From JBBDXI01 sp040902425 (lineage in GTDB: Bacteria; Planctomycetota; Phycisphaerae; Phycisphaerales; UBA1924), in contig JBBDXI010000048.1 in the NCBI GenBank assembly GCA_040902425.1, positions 1 to 28,631 on the forward strand: DNA of 28,631 nucleotides, given 5' to 3'. Both the position numbers and the translations under genes were made by a program. Below, one piece after another: positions 13,744 through 21,104 of the stretch. Within the stretch, counting starts at the first letter, position 1. Each line of letters opens with the position of its first letter. Below the pieces are notes generated by a model, which was not told the DNA's origin, did not search any database, and was given only the letters and a program-made list of their open reading frames with translations.

Positions 13744-15298
13744 CCGGGTTGTCCTGCGCTGTCGCCGCGGCCTTCTCGGCCAGCCACTTCCGGGCCTCCT
13801 GCTTGCACCGTTCCTTCGAGGGGTCCTCGAAGTCGGGGCGGGCGCCGCGCTCGGTCCGGGCGCCCGCGAAGCGTGCCGGCGGCAGGTAGTCCAGCGCGGG
13901 CACCCACGCCACCCACCCCTGCCCGATGTCCACCGGGCGCGACACCGTGGGCCGGCCCGCGGTCGGCTGGCCGAAGACGCGGATGCGCTGGTTCGGCGGC
14001 GCGGCATCGCCCCCCCCCCACGGCGGCTCGGGGGGCCCGCCGGCGGCGGCGCGCAGCGTCCAGATGAGCGATTCGGTGGAGGTGGTCGTCCGCTTTGTCG
14101 TGAGCACGGCCACGGGCCCGGTGTATCGCCCCGCCTCGGGCTCCACGATGACGCGGGCCCCGCCGCCCTCATCGAGGTGCTTCTCCAGCCGTTCCACGGA
14201 CTCCGCGGAGTCGATCGCCAGCCGGGGGAACTCCCCCAGCCGACCCTTGGCCGCCGCTGTACGCATGGTGGGGCCGAAGAACGTGCCGGCGTCGACCGGC
14301 TCTTCCACAACCCACGACGCCAGCCGCAGCGATGCCAGCGTCACGCCCGGGCACCCGCGCAGGTCCAGCAGCACGCCGCGCGGGTTGTGCGAGAGCACCT
14401 TCTCGAACGCCCGGTCCACCTCGGCGGCGTCGAGGAACGCCTCGGCCTTCAGGACCGCGATCCCCGACGGCTCGTCGTAGCTCACGCTCAGGGTCGCCAG
14501 CCCGGAGTCGCCGAGGCTCGCGAGCTGGTTGCGCCAGTCGGGGTCCACCCGCTTGAAGACCAGCGGCATCGCGAACGTGATGTGCTCCCGGGCCGCCACG
14601 ACCGCCCCGAAGATGAACTCGATGTCGTCGCGGGCCGCGCCCGCGTTGGACCTCAGCATCCGCACAAACCCGCGCACCTGCCCGGACCTCGGCAGCGAGG
14701 CGTCGTAGAGCCGGGCGGCCATCGCCCGCTCGACGCCGTCCGCCAGGGCCCGGTAGTCCGCCAGGGGCCCCTCCCCCGGCTCCGCCGGGCGCAGCGTCAT
14801 CGTCGCCACGGGCCGCCCGTCGCGCGTCGCCAGCTCGATCGGCCCGGTGGCCGAGGTCACCCTCGTCCGTACCTGCGAGTTCTTGTCCCCCGGTCCCAGG
14901 AGGCCCGCCCCCGGGCGGCCATCCTTCGGCAGGCCGCTGGTCCAGGTCAGGATCGCGCCGTCGGGGAACAGCGAGCCGACGAACATCGAGCCGAACAGCC
15001 CCTTCAGCCCGCCGATCATGTCCCACGCCACCCCGGGGCGCGTCGTCGCGAACATCCCATCGCCGTACGGGGCCGCGGTGATCCGCCCCCGCACCTCGCC
15101 CAGGAGCGGGGCCTTGATCGTCGCGATGTAGTGGCCGCTCAGCGGCAGCCCCGGGTCGCCGGGCGTGGCCCGCTCGAGCGCGGCCGCGGGCAGGCGCGGC
15201 GTGGTCCGGGCGGTCGAGCAGGCCGCGGAGGCGGCCACAGCGGCGGCGACGACGAGCGCGCGGGAGGCGTATCGCATGAGGGGGAACATCCGTGTCAT
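13694..15298 (-). CDS. Secreted S41 (C-terminal processing peptidase)-like protein
   Basis: This roughly 534-residue protein has an N-terminal hydrophobic segment (ALVVAAAVAASAACS), consistent with export and possibly lipidation although the lipobox is not standard. The C-terminal half looks like the S41 tail-specific protease domain: VLLDLRGCPGVTL, and later VAVLTTKRTTTSTESLI at the place of the nucleophilic serine segment, then VFGQPTAGRP. The N-terminal half (HYIATIKAPLLGEVRGRI) is unassigned. Whether it is an active protease is unclear because the serine motif is weak. Three Met codons lie close together (15298, 15289, 15277) with no Shine-Dalgarno to decide. Its last 50 bp overlap the 3' end of the convergent CoA-transferase gene. 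Confidence 0.75.
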   Translation of the reverse strand: MTRMFPLMRYASRALVVAAAVAASAACSTARTTPRLPAAALERATPGDPGLPLSGHYIATIKAPLLGEVRGRITAAPYGDGMFATTRPGVAWDMIGGLKGLFGSMFVGSLFPDGAILTWTSGLPKDGRPGAGLLGPGDKNSQVRTRVTSATGPIELATRDGRPVATMTLRPAEPGEGPLADYRALADGVERAMAARLYDASLPRSGQVRGFVRMLRSNAGAARDDIEFIFGAVVAAREHITFAMPLVFKRVDPDWRNQLASLGDSGLATLSVSYDEPSGIAVLKAEAFLDAAEVDRAFEKVLSHNPRGVLLDLRGCPGVTLASLRLASWVVEEPVDAGTFFGPTMRTAAAKGRLGEFPRLAIDSAESVERLEKHLDEGGGARVIVEPEAGRYTGPVAVLTTKRTTTSTESLIWTLRAAAGGPPEPPWGGGDAAPPNQRIRVFGQPTAGRPTVSRPVDIGQGWVAWVPALDYLPPARFAGARTERGARPDFEDPSKERCKQEARKWLAEKAAATAQDNPATSAPSAARSASPPPS

Positions 15299-15510
15299 TG
15301 TGTCATGGTTCGTGATGGGGCCCGGCGGCGCATCTCGGGGTCGGGGGTTGCCGCCGAAACGCGCTCCACTCTCCGGCCTCCGAACTACGAACCCGCCGCG
15401 CGTCCGGTTCACGAGGACGCCCGTCCGACGCCATCCATTGTCCTGCCCCGCGAGCGCCGGGGCAATCCGCTCCCCGGCCTTCGGAGCCCGGGTGAACCCG
15501 TGCCCATCCC

Positions 15511-15516
15511 TATACT
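15511..15516 (+). promoter_or_regulatory. Candidate -10 box of aspS
   Basis: TATACT stands out in a GC-rich stretch 21 nt before the aspS ATG. No good -35 is visible 17 bp upstream. It leaves a leader of about 15 nt with an AGGGG near the start. The rest of the 239-bp space between the divergent S41 and aspS genes shows nothing else recognisable. Confidence 0.4.
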
Positions 15517-15537
15517 CCCGCCCTTCCAGGGGTCCCC

Positions 15538-17436
15538 ATGCTCAAGCGCACGCACACCTGCGGCCAGCTCCGCGATTCGCACGTCGGCCAGACCGTCGCC
15601 CTCGCGGGCTGGGTCAACTCCTACCGCGACCACGGGAACCTGATCTTCATCGATTTGCGCGACCGCGCCGGCCTGACGCAGCTGGTCTTCGACAAGGAGG
15701 AGAAGGGCGGCACGGCCGCGCTGCTGGGCCAGGCCGACAAGCTCCGCAACGAGGACGTGATCGCGGTGCGCGGCGTGGTGCGGGTGCGCACCGGCGGGCC
15801 CAACGCCAAGCTGGAGACGGGGAACGTCGAGGTGGTGGTGGGGGAGCTGGAGGTCCTGAACAAGACCGCCAACCCGCCCTTCCTCCCTGATGACCTGTCG
15901 AAGCTGCCGGCGGAGGAGACGCGGCTGAAGCACCGCTACCTCGACCTGCGCCGGCCGCGGATGCAGCAGATTCTCCAGGCCCGTCACCGCGTGACGAAGG
16001 TGACGCGTGACTACTTCAGCGACAACGGGTTCCTGGAGATCGAGACGCCCGTCCTCTACAAGAGCACCCCCGAGGGCGCCCGCGAGTTCATCGTGCCGAG
16101 CCGGCACATCCCGGGGCACTGGTACGCCCTGCCGCAGTCCCCGCAGCTCTTCAAGCAGATCCTGATGGTCGCCGGGTGCGACCGCTACATGCAGATCTGC
16201 CGCTGCTTCCGCGATGAGGACCCCCGCGCCGACCGCCAATCCGAGTTCAGCCAGATCGACCTGGAGATGTCCTTCGTCGAGCGCGAGGACGTGATGGAGA
16301 TGATGGAAGGGTTCGTCCGCATACTCTGGGGCGAGGTGCTGGGGTTCACCGTGCCGGCGATCCAGCGGATGACGTACCGCGAGGCGCTCGACCGTTACGG
16401 GATCGACCGCCCCGACACCCGCTTCGGTCTGGAAATCCAGGATGTCTCCGACCTGGCCGCCAAGACCGAGTTCGGTGTGTTCCAGGGCGCCCTGGCCAAG
16501 GGGCGGCCCGCCGGGGCGGCCGCCGGCGCGCCGGCCGGCGGGGGGTTCTCCGGCGGGCGCGGCGTTGTGAAGGCGATCGTGGCCCGGGCCGCGGGCGAGA
16601 AGCTCACTCGCAAGATCCTCGACGGCTACGGCGAGTGGGTGAAGACCTTCGGCGCGGGGGGTGTCGCGTTCACCAAGGCCGTCCCGGACGCCGCGGCCGG
16701 CGCATCGCACCCGATCAAGTTCGAGACCGGTGTCGCGCGATTCCTGGAGCCCATCCGCCACGAGCTTGCGCAGCGCCTGGCCCTGCAGCCGGGCGATGTG
16801 GTGCTCTTCGGTGCCGACACGTACGACATTGCCACCAAGGCGCTCGGCGAGCTGCGCCAGAAGGTCGCCCGCGACCTCGGCCTGGTCCCCGAGTGGGGCA
16901 AGGCGTGGAACTTCCTCTGGGTCGTGGACTTCCCGATGTTCGAGCGGAACAAGGACACCGGCAGGTGGGTGGCCATGCACCACCCTTTCACGGCGCCGCG
17001 ATCGGACCAGGCGAAGGCCTTCCTCGACGCGAGCCCCGACGACGACAACGCGGTGCGCGCCGTGGTCTCGGCCGGGTACGACATCGTGGTCAACGGCTCG
17101 GAGATCGCCGGGGGCAGCATCCGCATCCACGACCCCGCGGTTCAGGGGAAGGTCTTCGGCCTGCTCGGCATGACCCCGGAGCAGGCGGAGGAGAAGTTCA
17201 GCTTCCTCCTGGAGGCCCTCCGCTTCGGCGCCCCGCCCCACGGCGGGATCGCCTTCGGCCTCGACCGCCTGGTGATGCACCTCTGCGGCACCGAGAACAT
17301 CCGCGACGTGATCGCGTTCCCCAAGACTCAGATCGGCGCGGACCTGATGGTCGGCGCCCCCGGTCCGGTGACCGACGATCAGCTCAAGGAGGTCCACGTC
17401 AGGAGCACGTGGACGCCCGAGCCGAAGCGCGCCTGA
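15538..17436 (+). CDS. aspS: Aspartate--tRNA ligase, bacterial type, predicted non-discriminating
   Basis: This 632-residue class II enzyme attaches aspartate to tRNA-Asp. It shows the N-terminal OB-fold (GWVNSYRDHGNLIFIDLRDRAG), motif 1 (FLEIETPVLYKSTPEGAR), motif 2 (FRDEDPRADRQSEFSQIDLE), the bacterial GAD insertion domain in the middle and motif 3 (GGIAFGLDRLVM). H32 in RDHG replaces the Leu of discriminating enzymes such as E. coli; His at this site marks AspRS that also charge tRNA-Asn, so Asn-tRNA would be completed by GatCAB (inference). Residues 322-342 are a Gly/Ala-rich insertion in the GAD domain, encoded by a stretch with a perfect GC palindrome. A small gap separates it from mscL. 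Confidence 0.97.
   Translation: MLKRTHTCGQLRDSHVGQTVALAGWVNSYRDHGNLIFIDLRDRAGLTQLVFDKEEKGGTAALLGQADKLRNEDVIAVRGVVRVRTGGPNAKLETGNVEVVVGELEVLNKTANPPFLPDDLSKLPAEETRLKHRYLDLRRPRMQQILQARHRVTKVTRDYFSDNGFLEIETPVLYKSTPEGAREFIVPSRHIPGHWYALPQSPQLFKQILMVAGCDRYMQICRCFRDEDPRADRQSEFSQIDLEMSFVEREDVMEMMEGFVRILWGEVLGFTVPAIQRMTYREALDRYGIDRPDTRFGLEIQDVSDLAAKTEFGVFQGALAKGRPAGAAAGAPAGGGFSGGRGVVKAIVARAAGEKLTRKILDGYGEWVKTFGAGGVAFTKAVPDAAAGASHPIKFETGVARFLEPIRHELAQRLALQPGDVVLFGADTYDIATKALGELRQKVARDLGLVPEWGKAWNFLWVVDFPMFERNKDTGRWVAMHHPFTAPRSDQAKAFLDASPDDDNAVRAVVSAGYDIVVNGSEIAGGSIRIHDPAVQGKVFGLLGMTPEQAEEKFSFLLEALRFGAPPHGGIAFGLDRLVMHLCGTENIRDVIAFPKTQIGADLMVGAPGPVTDDQLKEVHVRSTWTPEPKRA
16522..16535. repeat. 14-bp perfect GC palindrome inside aspS
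   Basis: GCCGGCGCGCCGGC lies within the Gly/Ala-rich insertion of AspRS. It contains only G and C and could arise from the low-complexity coding sequence itself, so it is weaker evidence for an inserted element than the thrS palindrome. Confidence 0.4.
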
Positions 17437-17526
17437 CTCTCCGAACGAGACACCGAACGGGTCCCGCGGTTGCGGCGCGCGCCCGATGCCGCCACACTGC
17501 CGGTGCGCACCCACGGGAGGCACACC

Positions 17527-17979
17527 ATGAAACTGCTCAACGAGTTCCGCGAGTTCGCCGTCAAGGGCAACGCCATCGACCTGGCCGTCGGCGTGATCGT
17601 CGGCGCCGCATTCGGCGCCATCGTCACTTCCATCGTGAACGACCTCATCATGCCGCCTATTGGACGGTTGAGTGGCGGCGTCGATTTCAAGGACATGTTC
17701 ATCAACATGACGCCCGACAAGCTGACGAAGGAGGGGAAGGCGGTGGTGTCGCTCGCCGACGCCAAGGCTGCGGGCGCCGCGACCATCAACTACGGCGTGT
17801 TCATCAACACCATCATCACCTTCCTGATCGTGGCCTTCTGCGTGTTCATGATGGTCAAGGCGATCAACATCCTCCGCCGAAAGGAGGCCGCGGCCCCCGC
17901 CCCGGCGGCGGTGCCGCCCGCCCCGACGCGCCAGGAACTGCTGCTGACCGAGATCCGGGACCTGCTTGCGCGCCCGTGA
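17527..17979 (+). CDS. mscL: Large-conductance mechanosensitive channel
   Basis: This 150-residue inner-membrane protein is MscL, which opens under membrane tension to release solutes after hypo-osmotic shock. It starts MKLLNEFREFAVKGNAIDLA, with the conserved FAVKGN helix leading into TM1 (VGVIVGAAFGAIVTSIVNDLIMPPIG), has a periplasmic loop, a second membrane helix (FINTIITFLIVAFCVFMMVKAIN) and a Pro/Ala linker to the C-terminal helix TRQELLLTEIRDLL. Length is normal. GGGAGG at 17515-17520 with a 6-nt spacer fixes the start. Longer readings upstream are not membrane-like. The gene may be cotranscribed with aspS. It ends 11 bp from the convergent dehydrogenase gene. Confidence 0.97.
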   Translation: MKLLNEFREFAVKGNAIDLAVGVIVGAAFGAIVTSIVNDLIMPPIGRLSGGVDFKDMFINMTPDKLTKEGKAVVSLADAKAAGAATINYGVFINTIITFLIVAFCVFMMVKAINILRRKEAAAPAPAAVPPAPTRQELLLTEIRDLLARP

Positions 17980-17990
17980 GCCTCGCTCGG

Positions 17991-18710
17991 CTAACTGCCC
18001 TTCAGCCGGATCACCCCGCCGTTCTCCGCGTCGCGCACGCCGCGGATGCACTCGACGATCACCCGGGCGACCGTCTCGGGCGCCATTGTCGCGCTGCGGG
18101 GCACGGCCGACTCGGGGAAGAGCGCCCGGAACATCCCCGTCTCGACCGCACCGGGCGCGATCGCGAACGCCCGCACGCCGATCGCGGCCCCTTCCTTCGC
18201 GCACGACTTCACCATGGTTGCGGCCGCCGCCTTGGCCGCCGCGTAGGCGAAGAACCCCGGGTAGGGGTCGTCGATCCCCTGCGTGGCGATGTTCACCACG
18301 CACCCGCCGCGCCCGTCCCGCTCGAACTGCCGCGCGAACGCCGGCCACGCGGCCGCGATCAGGTACGAGGGGCCCAGGGCGTTGACCCGGTAGACCTCGT
18401 CGATCATCGCCGGGGTGTGCGCCTCGATCGGCGCCATCGGGGCGCAGCCGGCGTTGTTCACCAGCGCATCAACGCGGCCCCACCGCTCCAGCGCCCGCTC
18501 CAGCGCTCCGATGGCCCCGGCTGCGCTCCCGATGTCGGCGGGGAGCACGAGGTGGTCCGCCGACGCCGGCAGCCCCAGGCCCGTTCCCCGCAGTTCAGCC
18601 TCGCGACGCCCCACCAGCGCCACCCCGTAGCCCTCGGCGGCGAGCATCACCGCCGTCGCCCGGCCGATCCCGGAGCCCGCCCCTGTCACGAAGGCCACTG
18701 GCGCATCCAT
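17991..18710 (-). CDS. Short-chain dehydrogenase/reductase
   Basis: This 239-residue protein is a classical SDR. It has the NAD(P)-binding TGAGSGIG motif near the N-terminus, NNAG, and the catalytic YAAAK (Y and K). The catalytic Ser position, 13 residues before the Tyr, holds Thr (VNIATQG), a tolerated but unusual change. The C-terminal half GVRAFAIAPGAVETGMF is typical. Substrate cannot be told from sequence. The ATG at 18710 begins MDAPVAFVTGAG; a start 24 bp further upstream would reach into the divergent promoter region. TACGCT lies 7 nt upstream of the ATG on the minus strand, a candidate -10 box for a leaderless message. Only 32 bp separate it from the divergent solute-binding-protein gene. 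Confidence 0.88.
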   Translation of the reverse strand: MDAPVAFVTGAGSGIGRATAVMLAAEGYGVALVGRREAELRGTGLGLPASADHLVLPADIGSAAGAIGALERALERWGRVDALVNNAGCAPMAPIEAHTPAMIDEVYRVNALGPSYLIAAAWPAFARQFERDGRGGCVVNIATQGIDDPYPGFFAYAAAKAAAATMVKSCAKEGAAIGVRAFAIAPGAVETGMFRALFPESAVPRSATMAPETVARVIVECIRGVRDAENGGVIRLKGS

Positions 18711-18719
18711 GGCTGCTAG

Positions 18720-18735
18720 CGTATCCAGATACACT
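18720..18735. promoter_or_regulatory. Overlapping divergent promoters with a small dyad
   Basis: The 32-bp gap between two divergent start codons holds TACACT (18730-18735) 7 nt before the + strand ATG and TACGCT (18725-18720 on the minus strand) 7 nt before the minus-strand ATG. GTATC-CA-GATAC (18721-18732) is a perfect dyad spanning both. Both messages would be leaderless, and one regulator could control both. Confidence 0.45.
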
Positions 18736-18742
18736 CCCGGCG

Positions 18743-20347
18743 ATGACGGTCCCCCGCGTCCTGATCGCGCTGGCCTTCCTGCTGATCCTCGGCGTTCCCT
18801 TCGCCCTGCGCCCCGCCGTCGAGAAGCGGGCTGGCGGCGACGACGCCCCCGCCATCATCATCATCACCCCCCACGTCCAGCAGATCCGCCGCGAGTTCGA
18901 GGCCGCCTTCGACCGCTGGCACCACGCCCGGTTCGGGCAGCACGCCCGCATCGACTGGCGCACCCCCGGCGGCACCACCGAGATCATCAAGCAGCTCGAG
19001 GCCCAGTACACCGCCGCCGTCAGGGAGGGCCGCTTCGACCTCTCCGACCCCGCCGATCCGCGCTGCCCCCCCGGCACCATCGGCGTGGACCTGGCCTTCG
19101 GGGGCGGCAGCTTCGACCACACGCGGCTGAAGACCGGCGTGACCGTCACGTTCCCCACTCCCGGTGCGGGCGAGCCCCGCCCCGTCCGCATCCCCATGTC
19201 CGAGCCCGCCGGGTTCTCGCAGTCCCAGCTCGACGAGTGGTACGGCCCGAACACGGTCGGCAGCCAGCCGCTCTACGACCCCGAGCAGTTCTGGCTCGGG
19301 ACCGCCCTCTCCAGCTTCGGGATCGTATACAACCGTGATGTCCTCGCCAAGCTCGGCCTCCCCGAACCCCGCCGCTTCGACGACCTGACCGACCCGCGCT
19401 ACCGGGGCTGGATCGCCCTCGCCGACCCCCGCCAGTCCGGCTCGGTGACCACCACCTTCGAGGCCATCCTCAATAGCTACGGGTGGGAGAAGGGCTGGCG
19501 CATCCTTCGCGACCTGTGCGCCAACACCCGCTACTACACCAACTCCTCCACCAAGCCCCCGATCGACATCTCCGCCGGAGAGGCCGCGGCCGGCCTGGCC
19601 ATCGATTTCTACGGTCGCTCCCAGGCCCAGTCGATCGCCCGCCCGGGCGAGCGCCCGGAGGGCAGCCGCGTCGGCTACATCGACCCGCAGACCGCCCTCT
19701 ACATCGACGCCGACCCGATCAGCCTCATGCGGGGCGGCCCGAACCCCCAGCTCGCGCGCCGCTTTGTCGAGTTCTGCCTCAGCGAGGAGAGCCAGGCCCT
19801 CTGGCAGTTCCCCGCCCTGCTCACCAACCCGGACGCCGGCGCCAACACGCTCGCGGAGGGCCGCCGAATGGGCCCCGCGACCTACGAGCTGCGCCGGATG
19901 CCCGTCCGACGGATCATGTACGAAAAGCACCTCGTCCACTTCGTGGACAAGGTCAACCCGTTCGACATGGCCCGCGAGATCCCCAACCACGGGTGGCGCT
20001 CATCCATCGGCGTCATGATGGGCTGCTTCGCGATCGACATCGCCGACGAGCAGCGGGCCGCCTGGGCCGCGCTGAACCGCGCCCGCGGCAACCCCACGTT
20101 CCCCCCGGACAGGCTCGCCGAGCTGGAGCGTCTGTTCTACGGGTGGCCCATGCACGAGATGGCCGACGGCACGCGGCTTCTCTTCGGCGAAGCGACCTTC
20201 AAGGCCATCGAGAAGGACACCGCCCGCTGGCGCGACCCGGCGCGCACCCCCAGCGCCCGCATCGCCTACACCGCCTTCTTCCGGCGCAGCTACGAGAAGG
20301 TCATCCAGATCGAGGCCGCCGTTCGCGCGGAATCCACCCGGGACTGA
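18743..20347 (+). CDS. Extracellular solute-binding protein, iron/thiamine-type fold
   Basis: This 534-residue protein begins with one hydrophobic segment (VLIALAFLLILGVPFAL) that is a signal anchor or signal peptide. The following sequence fits periplasmic binding proteins of the type 2 fold: IIIITPHVQQIRREFEAAF, SSFGIVYNRDVLAKLGLPEPRRFDDLTDPRYRGWIALADPRQSGS, and later RRFVEFCLSEESQALWQFPA. It is longer than usual (about 340), with an extra C-terminal region of about 130 residues. Binding proteins of this class usually deliver Fe(III), phosphonates or thiamine to an ABC transporter, but no permease or ATPase gene is adjacent, so the ligand is unassigned. The start has no Shine-Dalgarno, and a TACACT -10 box precedes it by 7 nt. 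Confidence 0.82.
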   Translation: MTVPRVLIALAFLLILGVPFALRPAVEKRAGGDDAPAIIIITPHVQQIRREFEAAFDRWHHARFGQHARIDWRTPGGTTEIIKQLEAQYTAAVREGRFDLSDPADPRCPPGTIGVDLAFGGGSFDHTRLKTGVTVTFPTPGAGEPRPVRIPMSEPAGFSQSQLDEWYGPNTVGSQPLYDPEQFWLGTALSSFGIVYNRDVLAKLGLPEPRRFDDLTDPRYRGWIALADPRQSGSVTTTFEAILNSYGWEKGWRILRDLCANTRYYTNSSTKPPIDISAGEAAAGLAIDFYGRSQAQSIARPGERPEGSRVGYIDPQTALYIDADPISLMRGGPNPQLARRFVEFCLSEESQALWQFPALLTNPDAGANTLAEGRRMGPATYELRRMPVRRIMYEKHLVHFVDKVNPFDMAREIPNHGWRSSIGVMMGCFAIDIADEQRAAWAALNRARGNPTFPPDRLAELERLFYGWPMHEMADGTRLLFGEATFKAIEKDTARWRDPARTPSARIAYTAFFRRSYEKVIQIEAAVRAESTRD

Positions 20348-20364
20348 CCGCGCCCCCGGAGCGG

Positions 20365-21024
20365 CTACGCGAGCAGGCTCTCGACCGTCAGGTCGTCGAT
20401 GCGCTCGCATACCTCGTGCGCTCCGCCCAACCGCTCCCGCGAGAACGTGTGGCAGACCGCCACCACGCGGTACCCCGCCGCGGCCGCCGCCTCGATCCCC
20501 GCCGGCGAGTCCTCGACCGCCACGCACCGCGCCGGCGGCACGCCGAGCCGGCTCGCGGCCAGCAGGTACCCCTCCGGGTCCGGCTTGGTCCGCTTCACGT
20601 CGTCCGCCGTCACCACCGCGCGCACCAGCGGCAGCAGCTCCAGCGACTCCAGCAGCGGCTCCACATCATCCGCGTGCGACCCCGAGCAGACGCCCGTGGG
20701 CACGCCCGCATCAGCCAGCGCCCGCATCAGGCTCAGCGTGGGCGGGTACGCCCGGATGGCCCCCGTCTGCGCGATCGCCGAGAACGCCACGCCCTTCAGG
20801 GCGATCAGGACGCGCATCGTTTCCTCAGAAAGCCGCTGCCCGTTGGCCGCGCCGATCCGCTCGAACGCCTCGGCATCCCCCAGCCCCGCGTACCGCCCCG
20901 GCTGCTCGTCGCGGATCACCGATAACCCCACCTTGCCCGCGGCCGCGACCAGCGCCTCCTCGTGCGCCGCCTCGGAATCCACGATCACCCCGTCGAAGTC
21001 GAACACCACCGCACGTTCAGGCAT
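20365..21024 (-). CDS. HAD-superfamily phosphatase, beta-phosphoglucomutase-like
   Basis: This 219-residue protein is a HAD hydrolase with cap. Motif I is FDFDGVIVDSE with nucleophile D9 and acid D11, motif II is the Ser in GVCSGS, motif III the Lys in KRTKPDPEGYLLA, and motif IV VEDSPAGI. The KPDPEGY and VEDS forms are those of the phosphoglycolate phosphatase/beta-phosphoglucomutase group, so a small sugar phosphate is the likely substrate. The ATG at 21024 has TAGAGT 5 nt upstream on the minus strand and no Shine-Dalgarno. It is divergent from the GlmU-like gene 80 bp away and convergent with the binding-protein gene. Confidence 0.88.
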   Translation of the reverse strand: MPERAVVFDFDGVIVDSEAAHEEALVAAAGKVGLSVIRDEQPGRYAGLGDAEAFERIGAANGQRLSEETMRVLIALKGVAFSAIAQTGAIRAYPPTLSLMRALADAGVPTGVCSGSHADDVEPLLESLELLPLVRAVVTADDVKRTKPDPEGYLLAASRLGVPPARCVAVEDSPAGIEAAAAAGYRVVAVCHTFSRERLGGAHEVCERIDDLTVESLLA

Positions 21025-21029
21025 AAGCC

Positions 21030-21098
21030 ACTCTAGCCGCGCCCGCGCGGCGTTGTTCGCCGGCGCCGGGCCACGAGGCCACGCGCCCCCGGTACACT
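21030..21098. promoter_or_regulatory. Divergent -10 boxes for the HAD and GlmU-like genes
   Basis: TAGAGT on the minus strand (21035-21030) ends 5 nt before the HAD ATG, and TACACT on the plus strand (21093-21098) ends 6 nt before the GlmU-like ATG at 21105. Neither has a good -35 box. The spacing predicts leaderless or near-leaderless transcripts on both sides. Confidence 0.45.
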
Positions 21099-21104
21099 CC
21101 GCGC

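Noticed and set aside
12115..14310. 731-residue minus-strand frame across cytochrome, CoA-transferase and protease genes
   Set aside because: Spans genes with strong motifs in other frames; itself Arg/Pro-rich without motifs.
15409..18348. 979-residue minus-strand frame opposite aspS and mscL
   Set aside because: Antisense shadow of two unmistakable genes.
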